Of a DNA stretch of 42,392 nucleotides, positions 1-7,168 are shown one piece after another. Positions within the stretch are counted from its first letter, which is position 1. Each line of letters starts with the position of its first letter. Origin of the DNA: a candidate division FCPU426 bacterium (GTDB lineage Bacteria; Oederibacteriota; JAAXVQ01; JAUVAV01); NCBI GenBank assembly GCA_030591525.1, contig JAUVAV010000027.1, forward strand, positions 1 to 42,392, read 5' to 3'. The translations under genes were made by a program, and so were the position numbers. The notes beneath the pieces were generated by a model that saw nothing but the letters and a program-made list of their open reading frames with translations, was not told the DNA's origin and searched no databases.

Positions 1-1
1 G

Positions 2-226
2 GATGAGGCCAGGGCTGAGCAGGCGAGGATAGAGCAAGCCAAGGCGGATGAGGCCAGGGCTGAGCAGGCGAGGATAGAGCAGGCCAAGGCGGATGAGGCC
101 AGGGCTGAGCAGGCGAGGATAGAGCAGGCCAAGGCGGATGAGGCCAGGGCCGAGCAGGCGAGGATAGAGCAGGCCAAGGTGGATGAGGCCAGGGCTGAGC
201 AGGCGAGGATAGAGCAAGCCAAGGCA
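2..226 (+). repeat. five tandem 45-bp coding repeats
   Basis: Units begin with GATGAGGCC at 2, 47, 92, 137 and 182 with an exact 45-bp period. They differ at only a few positions (CAA/CAG, GCT/GCC, and GCG to GTG at 179). The unit is a multiple of three and encodes 15 residues, so copy number can change without a frameshift. The array probably extends upstream of the window. Confidence 0.95.
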
Positions 227-928
227 GCAAAAAAGGGATATGTCAAAGTGCCGGAAGCAAAGGAAGGTAAAGTTAAAAAGAAAGAAATACGGATTCCTGC
301 GCCCATAGATGAGAAAAAAGTAAAAACCGGAAAATCACGAGAAATTGATGAGAGGAAAACAGTAAGACAGGCAAATCCAATATCCATGGAAATTAGTGAG
401 AAATTTATTCCGGTCAGGGAAAATTGGTTTGCGGAATGTGTTGATAAAATTGGGGTTTATAATAAAAAACAAAAAAAAGACAGCGAGCGAATTATTATTA
501 ATAATCAGCGGATCGGCGGGGAAGCGGAAATAGTCCTCAAAGTTCTGCAAATAAAGGTAGTCAATGATTATCTCGGACAATACAAGTACTTGGAGGACAA
601 TGCCGGGGTTGGTTTTAAGGATAAACTGGAGGCTTGCGTTTTTGCAGAGCAGAGCGCTGAATGCTTAACCTATTCGAAAAAGCTCCAGACCGATAAAGAC
701 GGAGATTCACATTTAGAAGAAAATAAGGGCGCGCAATTCCTGGAAATGGCCCGCGCAGTGGCGGCCTATATCGTTTCTGCGCCGGATTCGAAAGCCGCCG
801 CTAAGCTGGTGGCGGAAAATATTCCGGGATTTATTGACCTTACGCATATCGCGAGCGCCCAGGCTTTGGGTGATAAAAAAACCGCGGCAAAACTTTCCAG
901 CAAAATAGAGAATTTAAAAAGGAGATGA
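2..928 (+). CDS. coiled-coil repeat protein, 5' end outside the window
   Basis: The reading frame is open from the first bases of the window, so the gene starts upstream; a GTG at 179 is in frame but lies inside the repeats and is not a credible start. The N-terminal part is at least five copies of a 15-residue unit, ADEARAEQARIEQAK, rich in Ala, Glu, Arg and Gln and expected to form a long charged helix or coiled coil, TolA-like in composition. A Lys-rich stretch follows, then about 180 residues of mixed, apparently globular sequence that I do not recognise. It ends in RR and a TGA only 7 bases before the next ATG, and the AAGGAG serving that gene lies in its last codons, so the two are almost certainly cotranscribed. 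Function unknown; a structural partner or scaffold for the downstream signalling protein is a guess. Confidence 0.75.
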   Translation, partial: DEARAEQARIEQAKADEARAEQARIEQAKADEARAEQARIEQAKADEARAEQARIEQAKVDEARAEQARIEQAKAAKKGYVKVPEAKEGKVKKKEIRIPAPIDEKKVKTGKSREIDERKTVRQANPISMEISEKFIPVRENWFAECVDKIGVYNKKQKKDSERIIINNQRIGGEAEIVLKVLQIKVVNDYLGQYKYLEDNAGVGFKDKLEACVFAEQSAECLTYSKKLQTDKDGDSHLEENKGAQFLEMARAVAAYIVSAPDSKAAAKLVAENIPGFIDLTHIASAQALGDKKTAAKLSSKIENLKRR

Positions 929-935
929 GCTGATC

Positions 936-2198
936 ATGAGTCAAGCCCTTGAGATGTCTTGTCAAAGAAACAGATTGCTGCCTAAGGTTACTGTTCTCCG
1001 GGTTAGAGGAGTAATTGATTCCGATACGGCTGCGGTTTTTGAAAAGGAACTGGAAACTCTGTTGGAAGAGGAGCACTACCGTCTTTTGGTAGACCTGACC
1101 AAGGTTAATTATATTAGTTCGGCCGGCGTCGGCATCTTTGTCGGATTACTGCAGAAATTCCGGGAGCAGCCGGAAGGAGATATGAAAATCTGCAACGCTT
1201 CTTCGAAAATCATGAAGGTGTTTGAAGCCATTGGACTGGATCATCTAATGGAATTTATAAAGGCTGAGTCGGATTTGAAAGCCTGGAAAGCGGAAACCCA
1301 GATTACCGAGGACTTTGATCATTTCCATATAACCTGTGTTGCTGACAAAAAATTCAGCGGCGAGGAATTTAATCTGCGCGTAGAAGCCAGAGATGCCGAT
1401 CAAAACTTGATAGACGATTATAAAGAAAAACCCCGGATAAGCGTATCGGACGGTCTGGTATTCCCGAGAGAACTGTCGGGTTTTGCGCATGGAATATGGG
1501 AAGGCCGCATAGTCATGACCGGCACCGGCCAAGTCGAGCTTGGTTTGAGTCATGAAAAAAAACAGAGCGTTTTGAAGATAAATTTGCAGGCCAGACCGGG
1601 GCAGGCTGAATTTCCGGTAAAAGTAAATTGCCGCACCTGCCGGAATGAAGTGAAGGTAAAGGCGCCGGATATTTACCGCTGTGAGGAATGCGACGAAACC
1701 TTTTTGGTTGATGCCTGGGCGCATGTTTTCACTATCAAGCCGGGAAGCACGGCCAAAAGAAGAAAGACCCGCTACAAAGGAATGGAACTAAAAATTAATG
1801 CTGATTTCAAGTATATCGGCGTTATCCGCCGGACTATCAGCGGTTTATGCGAGCAGGAAGGCATGGACGAGGAAACTACCAACACGGTGGCCCTGGCCAT
1901 CGAGGAAATCCTGCATAATTTGGTGGAACACGGCAATGATTTTGATCCCTGGCAGATTTTCCGGATCCGGCTGGATTTTCAGAAAAAGCAGTTGAAAATC
2001 CAGATTCGTGATTACGGAGATCCTTTCGATGTCACCCAGCAGAAAGATATCTCCCTTAAATCCAGCGCCCTGAAAGGCTCCAAACGGGGAGTCGGGAATT
2101 TTCTGGTCAACCAGATGATGGATAGCGTAAAATATGAAAGCCTTAAGAATTACAACCAGTTGACCATGCTGAAGTATTATGATGTTTCGGAGGATTGA
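936..2198 (+). CDS. STAS - beta domain - zinc ribbon - HATPase fusion (antagonist and anti-sigma-type kinase in one chain)
   Basis: 420 residues with four parts. Residues 1-115 form a STAS domain; the segment YISSAGVGIF aligns with the SpoIIAA/RsbV phosphorylation site, placing the acceptor at S62. Residues ~125-220 are a beta-rich, Ig-like stretch. Residues 230-255 hold a zinc ribbon (C232, C235, C249, C252). Residues ~285-420 are an RsbW/SpoIIAB-type HATPase with N-box E324/N328, the DYGDPF motif at 359-364 and a GVG lid motif at 385-387. In classical partner switching, the kinase phosphorylates a separate STAS protein and sequesters a sigma factor; here both are on one polypeptide. No signal peptide or membrane segment is seen, so it should be cytosolic. 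The ATG follows AAGGAG by 11 bases. A full-length paralogue lies at 24681-25916. Target unknown; no sigma factor gene is nearby. Confidence 0.88.
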   Translation: MSQALEMSCQRNRLLPKVTVLRVRGVIDSDTAAVFEKELETLLEEEHYRLLVDLTKVNYISSAGVGIFVGLLQKFREQPEGDMKICNASSKIMKVFEAIGLDHLMEFIKAESDLKAWKAETQITEDFDHFHITCVADKKFSGEEFNLRVEARDADQNLIDDYKEKPRISVSDGLVFPRELSGFAHGIWEGRIVMTGTGQVELGLSHEKKQSVLKINLQARPGQAEFPVKVNCRTCRNEVKVKAPDIYRCEECDETFLVDAWAHVFTIKPGSTAKRRKTRYKGMELKINADFKYIGVIRRTISGLCEQEGMDEETTNTVALAIEEILHNLVEHGNDFDPWQIFRIRLDFQKKQLKIQIRDYGDPFDVTQQKDISLKSSALKGSKRGVGNFLVNQMMDSVKYESLKNYNQLTMLKYYDVSED

Positions 2199-2219
2199 GC
2201 TTCCAGTGCGGATATTTGA

Positions 2220-2831
2220 TTAGAAATTAATCTTTGCCAGCCGGCAGCCGAAAACCGGTTCGCGTTTTAATTCCGGAACCATGTTGGGTAGACCGGCCAT
2301 CTCGGGGATTAAGCCGATCTCGCCGGATAGAAGATCATCTCCTCCTCCGCCGGGGGCGCTGAATTCCAAAAACACCAGCCCCAGCCCTAAAGCGGCGCCA
2401 ATCAGGCCGCCTAAGCCGATTTCCGTATTAAAATCCCTGTCATCATAACGGGCATAAGCGATGGTAGCAACCATGGCCCCCATAAGCATTCCAACCGCTG
2501 TGCCGCCGGCAATGTATTCCATTAGGGGATAAGGGTTACTGGATACCGGCGCGGTGAATTGATAAATACCGATTCCGGTTCCCAGGATGGCGCCACCGAG
2601 AGCGCCATAAACGGGGCCGATTAAGATTAATTCGGAATCCGTGCCATTTTCCATGCCGTACGCCATAAGGCCGGCCGATAAACCGATCAGGGTTCCGGCG
2701 GCGGCTCCGTTTAAAATGTTATTATAAAGGAGGCGTCCGCGGCTGAACTGATAGCTGCCGGCCAATACATGGTTGGCGTTGGAAAGGAATAAGATAATTG
2801 CCAGGAGAGATAGAAGAAATCTGGTGTTCAT
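2220..2831 (-). CDS. exported glycine-rich envelope protein
   Basis: I place the start at 2831 because GGAGG lies about 8 bases upstream and because it puts a typical signal peptide at the N-terminus (MNTRFLL, a hydrophobic core, then a VLA-G cleavage site); a longer frame to 2894 lacks both. The mature part contains four hydrophobic Gly/Ala-rich segments spaced about 40 residues apart (for example AAAGTLIGLSAGLMAYG and GGLIGAALGLGLVFLEF), resembling glycine-zipper membrane segments. The family is not recognised. It is probably an envelope protein, perhaps oligomeric. It converges on the STAS fusion with 21 bases between the stops. Confidence 0.7.
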   Translation of the reverse strand: MNTRFLLSLLAIILFLSNANHVLAGSYQFSRGRLLYNNILNGAAAGTLIGLSAGLMAYGMENGTDSELILIGPVYGALGGAILGTGIGIYQFTAPVSSNPYPLMEYIAGGTAVGMLMGAMVATIAYARYDDRDFNTEIGLGGLIGAALGLGLVFLEFSAPGGGGDDLLSGEIGLIPEMAGLPNMVPELKREPVFGCRLAKINF

Positions 2832-3104
2832 GGTGTTCCTCCGTGTGAAATCATAGAATTGGCACTTTAAAAACGAAATCCCATAAAGTTTCAAGATGAT
2901 ATTTTGCTTTGGTTTGACTGGATTTTTGATTTCAAATCTAAATTTAAGCTGCCCATGTCATTAACGACTGAATTAATATTACAGAGATTAAATCAAGGAG
3001 TCAATGATAAAAATGGATAGCCGTGCAGAGTCTTTTTATGCGGGATAAGGCGTACCGTCCCACTTGCGGGGGGAGGGTTTAATTGACGTCGGGAAGCAGA
3101 TAAT

Positions 3105-3443
3105 TTATTTTAACTTCTGAAACGGCATTAGCTTGACTTTGGACTGCTGATAAATTTTTTCCTGATCTTGATAATTTACGACAATATGTCTGAAATACCT
3201 TTTGGCTGCTTCATGTTCTTGCCGGCTATCATAAATCAATCCCATGTGAAAAATGGCCATGGCTGTGATATTACGATCACTCTTGAAATTTCTAATAATC
3301 GCGGTAAGCGCTTTTTTGGCAGTGTTGAAATTACTGTTGGCAATATCATGAAAAAGATCCTCGTCATAGAATTGAATTGCTTCCTGGTCCGGTTCAATTA
3401 CTTCAAGCTGCTGATTTAAAGTCTGAAGAAAATCGATAAGCAT
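3105..3443 (-). CDS. small TPR-like protein
   Basis: 112 residues, no signal peptide, starting at an ATG preceded by a strong AAAGGAGGAA ribosome site. The middle of the protein (about residues 60-95) resembles a TPR helix pair: MAIFHMGLIYDSRQEHEAAK followed by a second helix ending in a Tyr-rich segment. The N-terminal half is acidic. One or two TPR-like units are too few for a full superhelix, so it may act as an adaptor. It appears to be a single-gene transcript, flanked on both sides by more than 200 bases without genes. Function unknown. Confidence 0.65.
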   Translation of the reverse strand: MLIDFLQTLNQQLEVIEPDQEAIQFYDEDLFHDIANSNFNTAKKALTAIIRNFKSDRNITAMAIFHMGLIYDSRQEHEAAKRYFRHIVVNYQDQEKIYQQSKVKLMPFQKLK

Positions 3444-3662
3444 TAGTATTTCCTCCTTTCTAAATTAGCCCGGCGTAACCATGGTCCGGAGTAGTAATAT
3501 TGCCTATACTTTTATTTATACCAATATTTAAATTTTAATATATCAAGTATATGTCACAGGCCTGTCATTGTTTTGTAAAAACAGAGAGTGAAATACTATT
3601 GATAATAAAGGTTATTGCGGCATATTGAGGCTGGGATTAACCGCGCGCTTGGAACAGGAATA

Positions 3663-4859
3663 CTATCTTAACTTAACGATGATGATTTTTTTAACCGGGA
3701 AGGTTTTGGTTTCGCCGTTATGGTATTGAATGCGCAGGCGGTACAAATATACTCCGGGCGCAACATCCTGGATATCCCAGATCATTTGTCCCTGGGATAC
3801 TGCCGCGTGTTCTTTCCGGAGGGTAATGACTTTTTCGCCCAACAAATTGTAAATTTCATTGGTGACTGAAGCGCCTGCCCCTAAACGGTAGGAAAAATAA
3901 ATCCGGCCGCCGGTTGCCGGAACCGGGTAGGCGAGGATGTCCTGATCCGGTTTTAAAATTTCCCGGGGGGTGGGAGTAGGGGTTAGGGTACGGGTAGAGG
4001 TCAGAGTGTGAGTGGAAGTAGACGTAAAAACCGGCGTTGGAGTCGGCGTGCGGGTACGCGAAGGTGTAATGGTAGCAGTGGGAGTAGGATTTGCGTTGGC
4101 AGCATAGTTCTGGGCGACCTCAGCCGGGCTAAGCGCCCGCGAATATACTGCCACCAGGTGCATTTCGCCTAACCAATATCGGCTATCCGGAAGAACGTCA
4201 AATTCAAGGGCTAATGCAAGCCGGTAACTGCTGTCCCAGTTGGAAAAATTGCCTGCCCGGACGGCCGTGCTTTGGGAAACACTGTCAACATAGATAACTA
4301 CATTGCCGGAAGAATCCCGCGTACAAACCAAATGGGTCAAATCAGTAGTAACATAACCATCGGGTGTCTCCATGGTAGGCCAGCCGTTATCAGAATTACC
4401 AGGATCCGTGGTTCGGAGGCGAAAGCCGTATCGGGTAAGATCCGAACAGAGCATAAAGTTACGATAGGAGGCGCCGTCAGAGCAGGTGATGATTCTAGCC
4501 GGTCCTTCCTGCGTGGTGTTAAAAGGATTGACCCAGGCTTCCAGACTAATCTCATCTGATGACTGGCAGGCGTTAAATATTTTAGTGGCAGGACCGGAAG
4601 AGGCGAGTATGGTTGGGTTATTAATGGCAAGCGCTCCGGGAATCCAACTCGTGGCCGAGGGTGTGTTATTAATAAGCTCCAAGGGCGGTTCGACGCCGGA
4701 AACATCATGAATAATATCGCCGTTGCCTTCTTCAAAATTATATAGCGCGATTAAACCATTGGTAACGCGGTCAGCTCGCACCGTTGTCAGACCCAGAGGT
4801 ATGAAAATCAGTGCTAAAAAAACCCTGGAAATAATTCGAAAAGAGGATAAAATGAGCAT
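3663..4859 (-). CDS. secreted LamG-domain protein with Thr/Pro linker and type-IX-like C-terminal domain
   Basis: 398 residues. A signal peptide covers about residues 1-29 (cleavage near TVRA-D). Residues ~35-250 are a LamG/concanavalin-like jelly roll: GLIALYNFEEGNGDIIHDVS, SLEAWVNP, VCTRDSSGNVVIYVDS and a WLGEMHLVAVYSRALS strand are typical. A linker of about 45 residues of repeated TPTPT/TSTRT follows. The last ~90 residues (from DQDILAYPVPATGG to the Lys-rich end) match the pattern of FlgD-like or type IX sorting domains: YP.P..G, IYNLLGEKV, GVYLYRL. The start has AGGGAG 5 bases upstream. The protein is presumably exported and retained at, or released from, the surface; LamG domains usually bind carbohydrate or protein, but the ligand is unknown. 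The sorting role of the C-terminus is inferred from family resemblance. Confidence 0.82.
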   Translation of the reverse strand: MLILSSFRIISRVFLALIFIPLGLTTVRADRVTNGLIALYNFEEGNGDIIHDVSGVEPPLELINNTPSATSWIPGALAINNPTILASSGPATKIFNACQSSDEISLEAWVNPFNTTQEGPARIITCSDGASYRNFMLCSDLTRYGFRLRTTDPGNSDNGWPTMETPDGYVTTDLTHLVCTRDSSGNVVIYVDSVSQSTAVRAGNFSNWDSSYRLALALEFDVLPDSRYWLGEMHLVAVYSRALSPAEVAQNYAANANPTPTATITPSRTRTPTPTPVFTSTSTHTLTSTRTLTPTPTPREILKPDQDILAYPVPATGGRIYFSYRLGAGASVTNEIYNLLGEKVITLRKEHAAVSQGQMIWDIQDVAPGVYLYRLRIQYHNGETKTFPVKKIIIVKLR

Positions 4860-4991
4860 TATTACTCCCTTAAAACATCATGCGATTAAAAAACGCAGGC
4901 TCTACATATCTAATCTCAGAGGGTAATATCGTGCCACTATTATATATTTAATATTAGCATTTAAGACGGGTAACGACAAGCTTGTATTAGA

Positions 4992-5215
4992 GGACGTAAG
5001 CAACTTTGGATTCTGCTGCAAAACCCCCTGAGAAGTCATTGCGAGCGACCGAAGGGAGCGCGGCAATCTGATTTTATCCTTATAAAATCGAGATTGCTTC
5101 GTCGCTGTCGCTTCTCGCAAAGACAGCAAAAAGGGTTTTGCAACAGAATCACTTTGCAACTATGCGCGCGTAGATTACTTCCTGCGTTCTTTCGTTTCAC
5201 GCATAGTTGCAAAGT
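4992..5215. repeat. inverted-repeat elements in the 4860-5415 intergenic region
   Basis: Two structures lie back to back. The first has terminal inverted repeats (GATTCTGCTGCAAAACCCC at 5009-5027 against GGGTTTTGCAACAGAATC at 5133-5150) around a core starting CATTGCGAGCGACCGAAGG that itself folds on ATTGCTTCGTCGC, a core common as dispersed repeats in bacterial genomes. The second is ACTTTGCAACTATGCG (5151-5166) against CGCATAGTTGCAAAGT (5200-5215), a perfect 16-bp inverted repeat. No credible gene lies here; the rest of the gap holds the promoter described separately. Confidence 0.8.
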
Positions 5216-5254
5216 TGCTTGCGTCCCCTAATGTATAAATTCTCATTTTAAAGC

Positions 5255-5282
5255 TTGGCATTTTAAAAGTCTGATATATAAT
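5255..5282 (+). promoter_or_regulatory. sigma-70-type promoter for the propeller lipoprotein
   Basis: TTGGCA at 5255-5260 and a perfect TATAAT at 5277-5282 with a 16-bp spacer. Transcription would start near 5289, giving a leader of about 125 bases before the ATG at 5416. Confidence 0.6.
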
Positions 5283-5415
5283 TAAACCTTAAAATATTTT
5301 GGTAAAATTGGACGAAATAATTTATGGATTAGCTAGGGCGGGAGCGTGCGGCGGAAAGAAAAAAAGCCAGTGTTTTTACCATGCCAATATATACCTAATG
5401 AATGGAGGAATGAAA

Positions 5416-6909
5416 ATGGCTGCGAAAATGATATTCACATACTTGGTAATCTGTGGATCCGTACTGTGTTTGGCGGGATGTCAATCCGGGACGCCGGAGA
5501 TTAATCTGAAAAGGGAACTTTCCGATGAAATATTGGCGGAAATAAAAGCCGAAGTGCCGGCCGATTTGCAAATCTCCCCGGATAACCGGAGAATCGCCTT
5601 TTCGCAAACCGCGGGAAAGAAGCAGGTAATGGTGGTGGACGGAAATAAAAGCCGTCGTTTTGATCAAGTTGCGGGACTTGTTTTCAGTCCGGACAGCCGG
5701 CGTGTAATGTACGGCGTTCAGAACGGAAAAAAATGGTCCGTAATCCTTGATGGTAAGATAGGTCAGCGTTATGTCAGCGTAGCTGGTTTGGTCTTCAGCC
5801 CGGACAGTAAACAGGCGGTGTATATTGCGGAAAACGGCGGCAAGGAATTTATGGTTATCAATGGCCGGCAAGGCCGAAGCTATCAAAAAGTATGGCCGCC
5901 GGTTTTCAGCACTAACGGCCGCCGGATAGCTTATCTTGCCCGGAGCGGGGCGAAAATGTCTTTGGTAGTCAATGGCGTGAAAAGCCGGAATTACGATGAG
6001 ATCGGGATGCCGGTATTCAGTTCCGATGGGAAACATATTGCGGTTCGAGTGGAGAACGGCCGGAAAGCTTACATATTAAAGGATGGAATCAAGGGAAAAA
6101 CTTACGCCTTGACAGGGAATCCGGTTTTCAGCCCGGACGGACAGCGCTTGGCTTATTCCGTAGTAGATGGAATCAAGGAAATGGTAATCATAAATGAAAA
6201 AGCCGGCGCGCCGTATGATGTAATTGAAAAAAGTTCTGTCATTTTTAGCCCGGATAGTAATCGTCTGGCCTATATTGCCCGGGAAGGTAAAAAAAAGCTG
6301 GTAGTAGTGGATGAAAAAGCCGGACAACCATATAATGATATACAGAAAGTGAGCCTGGTCTTCAGCCCGGACAGCCGGCGTTTGGCTTACGTGGCCAAGC
6401 AAGGCAAGCAGTGGACTGCAGTGCTGGATAATCAGGACGAAAAGCCTTTCGACAGTGTACAAACCCCGGTCTTCAGCCCGGACAGCCGGCAGGTGGCATA
6501 TGCCGCGGAAATTGAACGCAGAATGCTGATAGTCGCAGATGGGAAGCCAGGGCCGAAATTCGATTATGTGAAGCCGCCGGTTTTCAGTCCGGACAGCAGT
6601 AAGCTGGTTTACCGGGCTAAAAAAGGCAATAAATTATTTATTATGTCTAATGGGAAAAAGCATAAACCATATGCTGATATATGGCCGGTTATTTTCAGTC
6701 CGGACAGCCTTTATTTAGTATACGTTGCTTCTCAGGGCCAAAAACGGAGGGTGATTATCAACGGGCATGAAGGTCCGGAATATCATGATATTATTGAGGG
6801 AAATGTAATATTTATGGATGATGGCCGGATCTGCTATGCCGCGGCGCAGGCCGGGGCTCAGAGTGGTTATAAAATACATTATGTGGTGGAGAAAATAAGC
6901 CTGCCATGA
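5416..6909 (+). CDS. outer-membrane-type lipoprotein with TolB/WD40-like beta-propeller repeats
   Basis: The ATG at 5416 is chosen because GGAGG lies 7 bases upstream and because it gives a clean lipoprotein signal: MAAKMIFTYLVICG, then the lipobox LAGC with C22. Gln at +2 does not match the inner-membrane retention signal, so outer-membrane sorting is likely. The mature protein is about twelve consecutive units of ~37 residues, each beginning (V/I)FSPDS followed by a (L/V)AY strand, a K/G-rich turn, a VV(N/D)G strand and a Y/F-D turn, as in PD40/TolB-type propellers. Twelve units suggest two six-bladed propellers or one large ring. No catalytic motif is visible. A protein-binding scaffold at the outer membrane is the likeliest role. 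It has its own near-consensus promoter and an AT-rich hairpin downstream, so it is probably monocistronic. Confidence 0.82.
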   Translation: MAAKMIFTYLVICGSVLCLAGCQSGTPEINLKRELSDEILAEIKAEVPADLQISPDNRRIAFSQTAGKKQVMVVDGNKSRRFDQVAGLVFSPDSRRVMYGVQNGKKWSVILDGKIGQRYVSVAGLVFSPDSKQAVYIAENGGKEFMVINGRQGRSYQKVWPPVFSTNGRRIAYLARSGAKMSLVVNGVKSRNYDEIGMPVFSSDGKHIAVRVENGRKAYILKDGIKGKTYALTGNPVFSPDGQRLAYSVVDGIKEMVIINEKAGAPYDVIEKSSVIFSPDSNRLAYIAREGKKKLVVVDEKAGQPYNDIQKVSLVFSPDSRRLAYVAKQGKQWTAVLDNQDEKPFDSVQTPVFSPDSRQVAYAAEIERRMLIVADGKPGPKFDYVKPPVFSPDSSKLVYRAKKGNKLFIMSNGKKHKPYADIWPVIFSPDSLYLVYVASQGQKRRVIINGHEGPEYHDIIEGNVIFMDDGRICYAAAQAGAQSGYKIHYVVEKISLP

Positions 6910-6958
6910 CTAGAGCGATGGCATTAATCCCGCCGGTTGGTTTACAGAGCGCCGAGGC

Positions 6959-6993
6959 ATAGTTTTTTTACCTGGCAGGATAAAAAAAACTAT
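6959..6993. terminator. AT-rich hairpin after the propeller gene
   Basis: ATAGTTTTTTTA (6959-6970) pairs with TAAAAAAAACTAT (6981-6993) around a 10-base loop, 50 bases after the stop. Such A/T stems can act as terminators in either direction, but there is no GC-rich stem. Confidence 0.35.
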
Positions 6994-7048
6994 CTTTACT
7001 TATCATTTCAGGTTAAGATTGAAACTTTAATAAGCTAGCCGGAAATTT

Positions 7049-7121
7049 CCCGCCTTGCAAGGCGGGGAGGAGCATTCTACATCCCGAATCAAAATTCTTT
7101 GCCCTTAAAGGCGGAGAATTT
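7049..7121. repeat. palindromic sequences upstream of the chemoreceptor gene
   Basis: CCCGCCTTGCAAGGCGGG at 7049-7066 is a perfect 18-bp palindrome. A second imperfect stem, AAATTCTTTGCCC against the GGCGGAGAATTT side, spans about 7092-7121. The CCCGCCTT...AAGGCGGG motif recurs upstream of the GGDEF gene near 25990, so it is probably a dispersed repeat rather than a gene-specific operator. Confidence 0.5.
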
Positions 7122-7168
7122 GAATTTTCCTGCTTTCCCCCAAAAATCTGGGTCCGACCAGAGGGGAA

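Noticed and set aside
2-226. CRISPR or satellite repeat
   Set aside because: The 45-bp units are contiguous, in frame and coding.
1245-1724. A 159-codon minus-strand frame
   Set aside because: It is opposite the STAS fusion and has no recognisable domain or ribosome site.
4902-5159. An 85-codon minus-strand frame
   Set aside because: It lies entirely in the inverted-repeat element; its protein has the Arg/Ser-rich look of translated dispersed repeats and no ribosome site.
5299-5415. N-terminal extension of the propeller protein by 39 codons
   Set aside because: It would bury the lipobox signal, and the ribosome site fits ATG 5416.
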